NCBI GenBank assembly: GCA_963811595.1
Contig: CAWERW010000004.1
Coordinates: 86,351-150,350, forward strand
DNA length: 64,000 nt
Direction: 5' to 3'
DNA from: DASQFQ01 sp963811595
Lineage (GTDB): Bacteria > Actinomycetota > Thermoleophilia > Solirubrobacterales > Solirubrobacteraceae
A program made the translations under genes and the position numbers. The notes below the pieces were generated by a model, which searched no databases, had not been told where the DNA came from, and saw only the letters and a program-made list of their open reading frames with translations. Below, in pieces: positions 51,113 through 60,690 of the stretch (positions are counted from its first letter, which is position 1; each line of letters starts with the position of its first letter).

Positions 51113-53355
51113 CGAGCTACGGCGTCGCCCAGGCGGGTGTGCGTCCAGGCGGTGAACGCCTCCGCCGGAACCGGGCGGCTGAAGTGGTAGCCCTGCGCGT
51201 AGTCGCAGCCGAAGGCGGTGAGGGCGTCGAGGGCCGGCTTGTCCTCGATGCCCTCGGCGACGACCTTGAGGCCGAGCGCGTGGGCGAGCTCGATGGTCGA
51301 GCGGACGATCGCGGCGCTGCGCGGGTCGGTGGTGACGCTGGCGACGAAGGAGCGGTCGATCTTGAGCTCGTCGACCGGGAGATCGCGGAGGTAGGCCAGC
51401 GCGCAGTAGCCGGTCCCGTAGTCGTCCACGGCGATCCGCAGCCCGAGCGCTCGCAGCGCCTCGAGAACCTCGCAGGCGCGCTTCGGGTCGATCATGATCA
51501 CGCTCTCGGTGATCTCGAGCTCCAGGGCGCCGGCGGGGACGCCGTGCGTGTCGAGGAGCCCTGCGACCCGCTCGGCGAGGGAGTCGTCGAGCAGGTCCGA
51601 GGCGGAGAGGTTGACGGCGACGCTCAGCGCGAGGCCGGCCTTGCGCCAGCCGGCGAGCTGCATGACGGCGGACTCGAGCACGAGGCGGGTGACGGCGTTC
51701 ATCAGGCCGCTCTGCTCGACGACCGGCAGGAAGGCGTCGGGGTAGAGCATCCCGCGCGTGGGGTGCTCCCAGCGCACGAGCGCCTCGGCGCCGAAGACGG
51801 CGCCGGTGTCGACGTCGATCTTCGGCTGATAGTGCAGGACGAACTGGCGGTTCACGATGGCGGCGTCGAGGTCCTGGATCGTCTCGAGCCGGGTGCGGTT
51901 CGCCTCGTCGAGCTGCGGTTCGTAGAGCTCGACACGGGAGTGGGCGTCCTTGGCCGCGTACAGCGCGACGTCCGCACGCCGCAGCAGGTCGGGGATCTCC
52001 ACGTCCATGTCGGCGTGCTCGGCGACGCCCGCGCTCGCGTCGATGCGGACGCGCGCGCCGTCGATCACGAGCGGCTGCGTGAGCCGGTCGAGGATGCGCG
52101 TGGCGATCAGGCGTCCGTCGTCCTCGGGGCCGAGCGTCAGCAGGAGCGCGAACTCGTCCCCGCCGAGCCTGACGAGCAGGTCGGGGTCGGCCGTGCGGGC
52201 CGCGAGGCGCCGCGCGAACTCGCGCAGCAGCGTGTCCCCGGCGTGATGGCCGAGGGTGTCGTTGATCTCCCTGAAGTTGTCGAGGTCGATCAGGACGAGC
52301 GCAGGTCGGTGGGTGCCCGCTGACGCAAGCAGTCGCTGCTTGCCGGAGTCGAAGAGGAAGCGGCGGTTTCCCAGGCCGGTGAGCTCGTCCGTGACCGCCT
52401 GGCGGCGGGCGTCGAACAGGCGCTGGACCTGCCGGAAGCTGGTGAACGTCCGTGCCGCCGCGAGCAGGAGGGTGAACGTCGCGAGCGCGACGACGGGGAC
52501 CGGCAGCTGGTTGAACGCGGAGATCACGAGCACGACCACCGCGGTGAGGGTGGCCAGCATCGGGATCGCCAGGATCATCCTCGACCGGCCGGATTCGAAC
52601 CCGTGCGGCTGCTGGGGCCGCCAGATCGCGAAGGCGATGCACGAGACGCCGGCGGTCCACCAGAGGAACAGCCAGCTCCCGACCTCGTAGGTGCCGGCGT
52701 TGATCTGCAGCGCGTACATGACATCGGCCGCGCAGAAGAGGGCAAGCCCGCCGGCGATCCACAGCCACATCGAGCCGCCGCGCAGGCCCTGGACGGCGAT
52801 CAGGCCGCCGATCATCGCGACGACGAGGAGGTCGGCGGTCGTGTAGGTCGCGCCGACGAGCACGGTTGCGGTGTTGCCCTGCGTCGCGGAGAAGACCGGG
52901 CTCAGCGCCGCGGCCAGCGCCGTCGCGGCACCCGCGGCGCCGAGCGCGCCGTCGAGCCAGAGGGCCCGCGGGAAGGAGCCGTGGTCGCGCCGCACGAGGC
53001 AGACGATGGCGGCGGTGACGCACACGTAGAACCCGAAGTAGGCGAAGTCGGCGGGCGACGGGACGGGCGGGCTGGCCTCGAACTGCAGCCACGCGGAGGT
53101 GAGCACGTTGCCGGCCGTCTGCGAGAGCATCGCCAGCCCGAGCCAGATCGCCGGGGCGCGGCGCGGGCCCCCCACCCACGCGAGCGCGAAGCAGGCGGCC
53201 GTCGGGACCAGCATCGTGGAGTTGCCGACCCAGCCGTACAGCGAGTCGTAGCCGGCGCCGCCGCGGACCGCCTGGAACACGGCGAGCATGCCCATGTTCA
53301 CGACGAGCAGCACACCGCAGACCATCCGTAGACGAGACTCGCGATTGGTGAGCAT
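51106..53355 (-). CDS. Membrane GGDEF-EAL cyclic-di-GMP signalling protein
   Basis: This 749-residue protein has about nine N-terminal membrane helices (residues 12-300), then a diguanylate cyclase domain (320-480) with the intact signature RLGGDEFALLL, and an EAL domain (500-745) with AEALVRWEHPTRG, NLSASDLL, LEITESVIM, VDDYGTGYCALAYLRDL, ELKIDRSFV and VAEGIE. Both halves keep catalytic residues, so it may synthesise and degrade cyclic-di-GMP or switch between them by the membrane input. ATG 53355 is the earliest start fitting the first helix. It is convergent with the preceding membrane protein gene and divergent from the histidine kinase. Confidence 0.93.
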   Translation of the reverse strand: MLTNRESRLRMVCGVLLVVNMGMLAVFQAVRGGAGYDSLYGWVGNSTMLVPTAACFALAWVGGPRRAPAIWLGLAMLSQTAGNVLTSAWLQFEASPPVPSPADFAYFGFYVCVTAAIVCLVRRDHGSFPRALWLDGALGAAGAATALAAALSPVFSATQGNTATVLVGATYTTADLLVVAMIGGLIAVQGLRGGSMWLWIAGGLALFCAADVMYALQINAGTYEVGSWLFLWWTAGVSCIAFAIWRPQQPHGFESGRSRMILAIPMLATLTAVVVLVISAFNQLPVPVVALATFTLLLAAARTFTSFRQVQRLFDARRQAVTDELTGLGNRRFLFDSGKQRLLASAGTHRPALVLIDLDNFREINDTLGHHAGDTLLREFARRLAARTADPDLLVRLGGDEFALLLTLGPEDDGRLIATRILDRLTQPLVIDGARVRIDASAGVAEHADMDVEIPDLLRRADVALYAAKDAHSRVELYEPQLDEANRTRLETIQDLDAAIVNRQFVLHYQPKIDVDTGAVFGAEALVRWEHPTRGMLYPDAFLPVVEQSGLMNAVTRLVLESAVMQLAGWRKAGLALSVAVNLSASDLLDDSLAERVAGLLDTHGVPAGALELEITESVIMIDPKRACEVLEALRALGLRIAVDDYGTGYCALAYLRDLPVDELKIDRSFVASVTTDPRSAAIVRSTIELAHALGLKVVAEGIEDKPALDALTAFGCDYAQGYHFSRPVPAEAFTAWTHTRLGDAVARH

Positions 53356-53394
53356 TATCTGAGCATCGGCCGCGCCCGCCAATCCCTCAAGGAC

Positions 53395-54870
53395 GTGCCG
53401 ACGCGAACCAGGGATCATGTCTCCGTCACGCCCATGCCCTCGCACGCGCATCTCTCGCAGGCCCAGCAGCACGAAGACCGGCTGCAGGCGCTGATCGACT
53501 CCTCCCCGCTCGCGCTCGTGGAGTTCGGGCTCGACACGTGCATCCGGCTGTGGAATCCCGCGGCGGAGCGGATCTTCGGCTGGACCCGGGAGGAGATCCT
53601 CGGCCGCGACGGGCTTCCGATGGCGCCGGACCACAAGCGCGCGGAGAGCGAGGACCTGTTCGCACGCGTGCGGGGCGGCGAGTCGATCAACGACCACGAG
53701 ACCGTCCGGCAGCGCAAGGACGGCCGGCTCGTCCCCGTGTCGATCGCCGCCGCGCCGGTCCGGGACCGTTCGGGCCGCGTCGTCGGCAACCTCGTCGCCT
53801 ACACGGACATCACCGCGCGCAAGGAGCAGGAGGAGCGGCTGCAGGCGGTGATCGACTCCTCGCCGGTCGCGCTCGTGGAGTTCGACCAGGACACCCGGAT
53901 CCGGCTCTGGAACCCGGCCGCCGAGCAGATCTTCGGCTGGGCTCGCGACGAGATCCTCGGCCGCGTGGGCTTCCCGATGGCGCGCCCCGACAGGCGGGAG
54001 GAGAGCGGGGACCTGTTCGCGCGCGTGCTGGAGGGCGAGTCGATCCACGACTTCGAGACCGTGCGCAAGGCCAAGGACGGCCGGCTGATCCCCGTCTCCA
54101 TCTCGGCCGCGCCGGTCAGGGACGCGGCGGGGCGCTACGTCGGCAACCTGGTGGCCTACACGGACATCACCGAGCGCAAGGAGCAGGAGGCGGAGGTGCA
54201 GCGGCTCAACGTCGAGCTCCACACCCGGCTCGAGGAGCTCGCCGCGTCGCGGGCGCGAATCGTCACCGCGGGCGACGTCGAGCGGCGCCGGCTGGAGCGC
54301 AACCTGCACGACGGCGCACAACAGCGCATCGTCGCGTCGTCGCTCAGCCTCCGCGTCGCCCTCGCCAAGCTCGACAAGGACCCCGAGGCGGCCCGCGCGC
54401 TGCTCGAGGACGCCGGCCAGGAGCTGTCGCTCGCGCTCGACGAGCTGCGCGAGCTGGCGCGCGGCCTGCACCCCGCGGTGCTCACCGATCGCGGGCTGCG
54501 CGCCGCCGTCGAGTCGCTCGCGGGCCGCGCGCCCGTCGTGGTCGAGCTCGCCGAGATGCCCGACGAGCGACTGCCGCCGCCGGTCGAGGCGGCCGCGTAC
54601 TACCTGATCGCCGAGGCGCTGACCAACGTCGCGAAGTACGCCGCGGCGACCAGCGTGCGCGTTCGCGTCACCGCGGGTGACAGCAGCGTGACCGTCGAGG
54701 TGACGGACGACGGCGTCGGGGGCGCGGACCCGGCCGGCGGCTCGGGTCTCCGCGGTCTCGCCGACAGGGTCGAGGCGCTCGGAGGCTCGCTGGAGGTCCA
54801 CAGCCCGGCGGGCGGCGGCACCACGCTGCGGGCGACGATCCCCCGCGAGCCGGGCCTGCGGCGGCGTTAG
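53395..54870 (+). CDS. Soluble PAS-PAS sensor histidine kinase, NarL-type
   Basis: This 491-residue cytoplasmic kinase has two PAS domains (residues 30-148 and 149-267) that are tandem duplicates, then a coiled-coil HisKA_3 dimerisation domain with the phospho-acceptor histidine in RRLERNLHDGAQQRIVASSL (about residue 306), and an ATPase domain (AAYYLIAEALTNVAKYAAAT, VTDDGVGGADPAGGSGLRGL). It would phosphorylate a LuxR-type response regulator not present here. GTG 53395 was taken; ATG 53434 is possible and still keeps both PAS domains. Confidence 0.92.
   Translation: MPTRTRDHVSVTPMPSHAHLSQAQQHEDRLQALIDSSPLALVEFGLDTCIRLWNPAAERIFGWTREEILGRDGLPMAPDHKRAESEDLFARVRGGESINDHETVRQRKDGRLVPVSIAAAPVRDRSGRVVGNLVAYTDITARKEQEERLQAVIDSSPVALVEFDQDTRIRLWNPAAEQIFGWARDEILGRVGFPMARPDRREESGDLFARVLEGESIHDFETVRKAKDGRLIPVSISAAPVRDAAGRYVGNLVAYTDITERKEQEAEVQRLNVELHTRLEELAASRARIVTAGDVERRRLERNLHDGAQQRIVASSLSLRVALAKLDKDPEAARALLEDAGQELSLALDELRELARGLHPAVLTDRGLRAAVESLAGRAPVVVELAEMPDERLPPPVEAAAYYLIAEALTNVAKYAAATSVRVRVTAGDSSVTVEVTDDGVGGADPAGGSGLRGLADRVEALGGSLEVHSPAGGGTTLRATIPREPGLRRR
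53482..54195 (+). repeat. Direct tandem duplication of PAS-coding segment
   Basis: Unit 1 (53482-53838) and unit 2 (53839-54195) are each 357 bases and encode 119 residues without gaps between them; by eye about 89 of 119 residues are identical. Whole-domain duplication in the same gene explains the pattern. Confidence 0.85.
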
Positions 54871-54892
54871 CCGCTCCAGGTACGCTCGCGCC

Positions 54893-55840
54893 ATGTCGAA
54901 GATGCGCGACGCGATGGTCTCCCAGCCGGACGAGCTTGCCCGACTCCTCGGTGACGCGGCGCCCGCCGAGGCCGCCGCCGAGCGCCTCGCCGGGCGCCGC
55001 GTCCTCCTCGTCGGCATCGGCACGAGCTGGCACGCCGCGCACCACGGCGCCTGGCTGCTGCGCGAGGCGGAGACCCAGGCCGAGGCGCTGCACGCCGCCG
55101 ACGCTGCGCCCTACGGGCGGCCGATCGACCCGGCCGACGGCGTGATCGTGCTCAGCCACACCGGCGGTACCGGCTACACGATGCAGATGCTCGAGCGTGC
55201 GCGGGAAGCGGGCGCGGCGACGGTGTTCGTCTCGGGCATCGGCAGCGGCGGCGACGTCGAGACCGTCGCGGCCGAGCAGTCCTACGCCTACACGGTGAGC
55301 CACACCGCCGCGCTGCTGCGCCTCGCGCAGATCGCGACCGCGCTCGGCGCCCAGCTCGGCCCGCTCGACGCCGTCCCCGAGCGCGTGGCCGCCGTGCTCG
55401 GCGCGCCCGGGCCCCTGATCGAGCCGCCCGCCCGCCTCGTCGAGCTGATCGGCGCCGGCCCGAATGCATGGACCGCTCAGGAGGGCGCGCTGAAGATCCG
55501 CGAGGCGTCGTATCTCGCCGCCGAGGGGCTCTCCTCCGAGCAGTTCTTCCACGGGCCGAGCGTCGCGCTTGACGAGCAGGACGCGCTCGTGGTGCTCGAC
55601 GGGGGCGGGCCGGCCGCCGAGCGCACGGAGACGATCGCCGCGGCGGTCGAGGTCACCGGCGCGCAGGTCGCCCGCTTCCGCGAGCGCGAGCTCGGCGAGC
55701 CGCTCTCCGTGTTCCCGCTCACCGTCGTCGTCCAGCGGATCGCCGCAGAGCTCGCCGACGCCCGTCAGGTCAGCCCCGACCGCTTCCGTTACGAGCAGGA
55801 CCCCCGCCGCGAGCGGGCTTTCGAGGGCGTCGGATTCTGA
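54893..55840 (+). CDS. SIS-domain sugar isomerase/aminotransferase-like protein
   Basis: This 315-residue protein has two SIS domains like the isomerase half of GlmS and the AgaS/FrlB group: MVSQPDELARLL, VLLVGIGTSWHAAHHGAWLL, VIVLSHTGGTGYTMQMLERA, and in the second lobe IGAGPNAWTAQEGALKIREA, SYLAAEGLSSEQFFHGPSVA. The helix KIREASYLAAEGL is like the GlmS lysine loop. There is no glutaminase domain, so it would deglycate or isomerise phosphosugars rather than make glucosamine-6-phosphate. TACGCT is 6 bases before the ATG. It stands just before the xanthine dehydrogenase operon. Confidence 0.88.
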   Translation: MSKMRDAMVSQPDELARLLGDAAPAEAAAERLAGRRVLLVGIGTSWHAAHHGAWLLREAETQAEALHAADAAPYGRPIDPADGVIVLSHTGGTGYTMQMLERAREAGAATVFVSGIGSGGDVETVAAEQSYAYTVSHTAALLRLAQIATALGAQLGPLDAVPERVAAVLGAPGPLIEPPARLVELIGAGPNAWTAQEGALKIREASYLAAEGLSSEQFFHGPSVALDEQDALVVLDGGGPAAERTETIAAAVEVTGAQVARFRERELGEPLSVFPLTVVVQRIAAELADARQVSPDRFRYEQDPRRERAFEGVGF

Positions 55841-55866
55841 GCCCTCTCGCGCAGTAGCCTGAGCGG

Positions 55867-56718
55867 ATGGAGCTCCTGCAGCCCGAGGACTGGAGCGAGG
55901 CGCTGGACCTGAAGGCGGCGCACCCCACGGCACTGCCGATCTGGGGTGGGACGGACGTGATGGTGGACGTCAACTTCGGGCGCGCGCGGCCAGAGGCGAT
56001 CCTCGATCTCACGCGCGTGCGCGCGCTCGCGGAATGGGAGGAGCGCGACGGCGCGCTGCGCATCGGCGCCGGCGTCAGCTACACGACCGCGATCGCCGAC
56101 CTCGGGGACCGGCTGCCCGGCCTGGCGGCCGCGTCGCGCACGGTCGGCTCGCCGCAGATCCGCAACCGCGGCACGATCGGCGGCAACCTCGGCTCCTCCT
56201 CCCCCGCCGGCGACGCGCTCCCGCCGCTGTACGCGAGCGAGGCCGTCGTCGAGCTGGCCTCGACGCGCGGCGAGCGCCGCGTCCCCGTCGCCGACTTCAT
56301 CACCGGCCCGAAGCGCAACGTGCTCGAGCCCGGCGAGCTGATCGCGGCGGTCCACGTCCCGCCGGCCAAAGGCGCGCAGCAGTTCTCCAAGATCGGCACC
56401 CGCAACGCGATGGTGATCGCGGTCTGCTCGTTCGCGCTCGAGCTCGACCCGGAGCGGCGCCAGGTCCGGACGTGCATCGGCTCGGCGGCGCCGACGCCGG
56501 TCCGCGCGGCGGACGCCGAGACGTTCGCGGCGGCCGAGCTCGACTGGGACGGCGCGGGCGCGCTCGACGAGCCGGTCGCGAAGCGCTTCGGCGAGCTGGC
56601 CGCGCAGGCGGCCAGCCCGATCGACGACGTCCGCGGCAGCGCCGCCTACCGCCGCCACGCGCTGTCGGTGCTGGCGCGCCGCACGCTGACCTGGGCCTGG
56701 AGCGAGCAGTGCGCCTGA
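55867..56718 (+). CDS. Xanthine dehydrogenase family FAD subunit
   Basis: This 283-residue FAD-binding subunit (CoxM/XdhB type) has the two FAD motifs PIWGGTDVMVD (residues 24-34) and NRGTIGGNLGSSSPAGDALP (about 100-119), with the CO-dehydrogenase flavoprotein C-terminal domain after residue 170. It passes electrons from the 2Fe-2S subunit to NAD+ or another acceptor. TAGCCT is 6 bases before the ATG, with no ribosome site. It overlaps the iron-sulfur gene by 10 bases. Confidence 0.93.
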   Translation: MELLQPEDWSEALDLKAAHPTALPIWGGTDVMVDVNFGRARPEAILDLTRVRALAEWEERDGALRIGAGVSYTTAIADLGDRLPGLAAASRTVGSPQIRNRGTIGGNLGSSSPAGDALPPLYASEAVVELASTRGERRVPVADFITGPKRNVLEPGELIAAVHVPPAKGAQQFSKIGTRNAMVIAVCSFALELDPERRQVRTCIGSAAPTPVRAADAETFAAAELDWDGAGALDEPVAKRFGELAAQAASPIDDVRGSAAYRRHALSVLARRTLTWAWSEQCA

Positions 56719-57170
56719 ACGTCACGATCAACGGCGAGCCGCGCGAGGCCGACGGGCTGTGGGAGGGCGAGAGCCTGCTGCACGTGCTGCGCGAGCGGCT
56801 CGGCCTGCCCGGGGCCAAGAACGCCTGCGAGCAGGGCGAGTGCGGCAGCTGCTCGGTCTACCTCGACGGGGAGCTCGTGTGCGCCTGCCTTGTGCTCGCC
56901 GGCCAGGCCGAGGGCCGCGAGGTCACGACGGTCGAGGGGCTCGCGCCCGAGGACGAGCTCTCGCCGATCCAGGCGGCCTTCCTGGAGGCGGGCGCCGTCC
57001 AGTGCGGCTTCTGCACGCCCGGGCTGATCGTCGCCACCGACGACCTGCTGGGCCGCAATCCGGAGCCGACCGACGGCGAGATCCGCGAGGCGCTCGCCGG
57101 CAACCTGTGCCGCTGCACGGGCTACGAGAAGATCCTCGACGCGGTGCGGATGGCCGCAGCACGGCGATGA
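56709..57170 (+). CDS. Xanthine dehydrogenase family 2Fe-2S subunit
   Basis: This 153-residue subunit with two [2Fe-2S] clusters has plant-type ferredoxin cysteines in ACEQGECGSCSVYLDGELVC (about residues 39-58) and the helical second site in VQCGFCTPGL and NLCRCTGYEKILDAV (about 98-145). It links the molybdenum and FAD subunits. GTG 56709 lies inside the preceding gene, and the stop overlaps the deaminase start by 4 bases. Confidence 0.95.
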   Translation: MRLNVTINGEPREADGLWEGESLLHVLRERLGLPGAKNACEQGECGSCSVYLDGELVCACLVLAGQAEGREVTTVEGLAPEDELSPIQAAFLEAGAVQCGFCTPGLIVATDDLLGRNPEPTDGEIREALAGNLCRCTGYEKILDAVRMAAARR

Positions 57171-58531
57171 CCCGGCTCGTGATCGACGGCTGCGCGATCG
57201 CCACGGTCGACGCCGACGCCACCGAGCACGACGACGGCCACATCGTGATCCGGGACGGATTCATCGAAGCGGTCGGCGCCGGCCCCGCGGACCGGCAGGA
57301 CGGCGACGTCCGCATCGAGGGCGGCGGCACGCTCGCCACGCCCGGCCTCGTCAACTGCCACCACCACCTCTACCAGTGGGCCACGCGCGGGCTCGCCCAG
57401 GAGGCGACGCTGTTCGAGTGGCTGCAGGACCTCTACCCGGTGTGGGCCCACGTCGACGAGGAGATCGAGCGCGCCGCCGCCCGTGCCGGCCTCGCCGCGC
57501 TCGCGCGCTCGGGCTGCAGCACCGCCTCGGACCACCACTACCTCTTCCCGCGCGACGGCGGCGACCTGCTCGCGGTCGAGGTCGAGGCCGCCCGCGAGGT
57601 CGGGCTGCGGTTCCATCCGTGCCGCGGCTCGATGGACCTCGGGCGCTCCGACGGCGGCCTGCCGCCGGACGACGTGGTCGAGGACCGCGAGGCGATCCTC
57701 GCCGCGTCCCAGGACGCCATCGACCGCTACCACGACCCCGCGCCGGACGCGATGGTGCGGATCGCGCTCGCGCCCTGCTCCCCGTTCAGCGTCACGAAGG
57801 AGCTGATGCGCGAGTCGGCCGCGCTCGCCCGCGATCGCGGCGTGCGGCTGCACACGCACATGGCCGAGACCGAGGACGAGGAGCGCTTCTGCATCGAGCT
57901 GTTCGGCTGCCGGCCGGTCGAGTACCTCGAGCAGCTCGGGTGGCTCGGCGACGACGTCTGGCTCGCCCACTGCGTCCACCTCGACGACGACGAGGTCCGT
58001 CGCTTCGGCGAGACGCGCACCGGCGTCGCCCACTGCCCGAGCTCGAACGCGCGGCTCGGCGCCGGCATCGCGCCGGTCCCGGCGCTGATCGGCGCCGGCG
58101 CGCCGGTCGGCCTGGGCGTCGACGGCGCGGCCTCCAACGAGGCGGGCGAGCTGGGCGGCGAGCTGCGCCAGGCGCTGCTCGTCGCGCGGCTGGCCGGCGG
58201 TCCGCAGGCGCTGACCGCGCGCCAGTCGCTGGAGCTGGGCACGATCCACGGCGCCCGCTGCCTCGGGCGGGAGAGCGAGATCGGCTCGCTGGAGCCGGGC
58301 AAGGTCGCCGACGTCGCGCTGTGGCGGCTCGACGACGTCGACCACGCCGGGATCGCCGACCCGGTCGCCGCGCTCGTGCTCGGGCCGCGCCCGCTCGCCG
58401 ACACGCTGCTCGTCGGGGGTCGCGTGGTCGTGGAGCGCGGCGAGCTGCGCACGGCCGACGAGCAGGCCATCGCCCGCGAGCTCGGCGACCAGTCGCGCCG
58501 GCTGGCGAGCCGCGCAGGAGTGGCGGCATGA
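57167..58531 (+). CDS. Amidohydrolase, 8-oxoguanine/guanine deaminase type
   Basis: This 454-residue zinc amidohydrolase of the AtzB/TrzN-8-oxoguanine deaminase group has LVNCHHHLYQWATRGLAQEA (HxH), HTHMAETEDEE, LAHCVHLDDDEVRRF and the aspartate in GLGVDGAASNEAG. The HHHLYQ...TRG loop is characteristic of 8-oxoguanine deaminases (uric acid product from 8-oxoguanine). It sits between the iron-sulfur and molybdenum subunit genes of xanthine dehydrogenase, overlapping both by 4 bases, which fits purine breakdown. Plain guanine deaminase activity cannot be excluded. Confidence 0.92.
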   Translation: MTRLVIDGCAIATVDADATEHDDGHIVIRDGFIEAVGAGPADRQDGDVRIEGGGTLATPGLVNCHHHLYQWATRGLAQEATLFEWLQDLYPVWAHVDEEIERAAARAGLAALARSGCSTASDHHYLFPRDGGDLLAVEVEAAREVGLRFHPCRGSMDLGRSDGGLPPDDVVEDREAILAASQDAIDRYHDPAPDAMVRIALAPCSPFSVTKELMRESAALARDRGVRLHTHMAETEDEERFCIELFGCRPVEYLEQLGWLGDDVWLAHCVHLDDDEVRRFGETRTGVAHCPSSNARLGAGIAPVPALIGAGAPVGLGVDGAASNEAGELGGELRQALLVARLAGGPQALTARQSLELGTIHGARCLGRESEIGSLEPGKVADVALWRLDDVDHAGIADPVAALVLGPRPLADTLLVGGRVVVERGELRTADEQAIARELGDQSRRLASRAGVAA

Positions 58532-60690
58532 GCACGGTCACCGAGACCCGCGACGGCGTCGGCGCCAGCGTTCGGCGACCCGACGGCATTCCCAAGGTCA
58601 AGGGCGAGTTCGCCTACTCCTCCGACGCGTGGGCCGATCGCATGCTGTGGGGCTCGACGCTGCGCTCCCCGCACCCGCGGGCGAGGATCCGCAGCATCGA
58701 GATCGGCGCCGCCCTGCGCGTCCCGGGCGTGCACGCCGTGCTCACCCACGAGGACGTCCCCGGCCGCAAGACCTACGGCCTGGAGATCCAGGACCAGCCC
58801 GTGCTCGCCTGGGAGGACGTCCGCTACCAGGGCGAGCCGATCGCGCTCGTCGCCGCCGACCACCCCGAGACGGCGCGCGCGGCGGCCCGGAAGATCGAAG
58901 TCGACTACGAGGTGCTCGAGCCGCTGACCGACCCGGAGAAGGCGCTCGACCCCGCCACGCCGCCGCTGCACCCGCGCGGCAACCTGCTCCGCCACGTCCC
59001 GATCCGCCACGGCGACCCGAACGCCTCCGGCGAGGTCGTGGTCACCGGCGAGTACGAGGTCGGCATGCAGGACCAGGCGTTCCTCGGGCCCGAGTCGGGG
59101 CTCGCCGTGCCTGCCGAGGACGGCGGCGTGGACCTCTTCATCGCCACCCAGTGGCTGCACGTCGACCAGGACCAGCTCGCGGCCTCGCTGGACCTGCCGC
59201 CCGAGAAGGTGCGGCTCGTGCTGGGCGGCGTCGGCGGCGCGTTCGGCGGCCGCGAGGACCTCAGCATGCAGGTCCACGCGTGCATGCTCGCGCTCCACAC
59301 CGACCGCCCGGTGAAGATGATGTACGGGCGCGAGGAGTCGTTCTTCGGCCACATCCACCGCCACCCCGCGCGGATGCGCTACGAGCATCACGCGACGCGC
59401 GACGGCAAGCTCGTGGCCGTGCGCGCGCGGATCCTGCTCGACGGCGGCGCCTACGCCTCGAGCTCCACCGCGGTCTGCTCCAACGCCGCCTCGTTCGCGT
59501 GCGGGCCGTACGAGGTCCCCAACGCGCGCATCGACGCCTACGTCGTCTACACGGACAACCCGCCGTGCGGCGCGATGCGCGGCTTCGGCTCCGTGCAGGC
59601 CTGCTTCGCGCACGAGGCGCAGATGGACAAGCTCGCCGCCGCGCTCGAGATCGACCCCGTCGAGCTGCGGCTGCGCAACGCGATGGGGACCGGCTCGACG
59701 CTGCCGACCGGGGCGACGGTCCGCTGCCCCGCGCCGGTCGCCGAGCTGCTCACCCGCGTGCGCGAGATGCCGGAGCCCATCGATACGGGCGGCGTGCCGG
59801 GCGGCATCGCCAACGTGACGCGCGGCGAGGGCGTGCGCCGCGGGGTCGGCTACGCCGTCGGTTACAAGAACATCGGCTACTCCGAGGGCTTCGACGACTA
59901 CTCGACCGCGCGCGTCCGGCTCTCGCTCGTGCACGACGAGCCGCTGGTCGAGGTCCACACCGCGGCCGCGGAGGTGGGCCAGGGGCTCGTGACGGTGCAG
60001 GCGCAGATCGCACGCACGGAGCTCGGCGTGGAGCGTGTGGTCGTGCTGCCCGCGGACACCCAGGTCGGCACCGCCGGGTCGAGCTCCGCCTCCCGCCAGA
60101 CGATGATGACCGGCGGCGCGGTGAAGGCCGCGTGCGAAGCGGTGCGGGAGGAGCTCGAACGCCGGGGCGGCCGGCTGGACGAGCCGATCGAGGCGACGCG
60201 CGAGTACCACCATCGCGAGACCTTCCCGCTGGACGAGAACGGGCAGGGCGACGCGCACGTGACGTTCGCGTTCGCCGCCCACCGGGCGGTCGTGGACGTC
60301 GACGCCGAGCTCGGCCTCGTGCGCGTGGTCGAGATCGCCACCGCGCAGGACGTCGGCAAGGCGATCAACCCGCAGGCCGTCGAGGGCCAGATCGAGGGCG
60401 GGATCGCGCAGGGGCTCGGGCTCGCGCTGATGGAGGAGATCCAGGTCGTCGACGGCGAGGTGCGCAACGCGTCGTTCACCGACTACCTGATCCCGACCGT
60501 GCTCGACATGCCGCCGGTGCGGCTCGACGTGCTCGAGCTCGGCGACCCCGAGGCGCCGTACGGCCTGCGCGGCATCGGCGAGCCGCCGACGATCTCCTCG
60601 ACGCCCGCGATCGTGGCCGCGCTGCGCGCCGCCACGGGCGCGGCGCTGACGCGGGTGCCGGTGCGGCCCGACGACATCGTGGGGCTGTGA
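58528..60690 (+). CDS. Xanthine dehydrogenase family molybdopterin subunit
   Basis: This 720-residue molybdenum-binding subunit has GIPKVKGEFAYSSDAWADRM, the gate region LGGVGGAFGGREDLSMQVHA, the arginine-containing AMRGFGSVQACFAHEAQMDK, GSSSASRQTMMTGGAVKAAC and the catalytic glutamate in RGIGEPPTISSTPAIVAALR. It hydroxylates purines such as hypoxanthine and xanthine; with the FAD and Fe-S subunits it forms a heterotrimer. It overlaps the deaminase gene by 4 bases; its stop shares one base with the next ATG. Confidence 0.94.
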   Translation: MSTVTETRDGVGASVRRPDGIPKVKGEFAYSSDAWADRMLWGSTLRSPHPRARIRSIEIGAALRVPGVHAVLTHEDVPGRKTYGLEIQDQPVLAWEDVRYQGEPIALVAADHPETARAAARKIEVDYEVLEPLTDPEKALDPATPPLHPRGNLLRHVPIRHGDPNASGEVVVTGEYEVGMQDQAFLGPESGLAVPAEDGGVDLFIATQWLHVDQDQLAASLDLPPEKVRLVLGGVGGAFGGREDLSMQVHACMLALHTDRPVKMMYGREESFFGHIHRHPARMRYEHHATRDGKLVAVRARILLDGGAYASSSTAVCSNAASFACGPYEVPNARIDAYVVYTDNPPCGAMRGFGSVQACFAHEAQMDKLAAALEIDPVELRLRNAMGTGSTLPTGATVRCPAPVAELLTRVREMPEPIDTGGVPGGIANVTRGEGVRRGVGYAVGYKNIGYSEGFDDYSTARVRLSLVHDEPLVEVHTAAAEVGQGLVTVQAQIARTELGVERVVVLPADTQVGTAGSSSASRQTMMTGGAVKAACEAVREELERRGGRLDEPIEATREYHHRETFPLDENGQGDAHVTFAFAAHRAVVDVDAELGLVRVVEIATAQDVGKAINPQAVEGQIEGGIAQGLGLALMEEIQVVDGEVRNASFTDYLIPTVLDMPPVRLDVLELGDPEAPYGLRGIGEPPTISSTPAIVAALRAATGAALTRVPVRPDDIVGL

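Noticed and set aside
53356..55023. Extension of the GGDEF-EAL frame on the minus strand to 1305 codons
   Set aside because: The extra part is antisense to the PAS histidine kinase and has no homology; the ATG at 53355 fits the first membrane helix.
57727..60282. 851-codon open frame antisense to the amidohydrolase and XDH genes
   Set aside because: Shadow frame with no motif; the plus strand genes are unequivocal.
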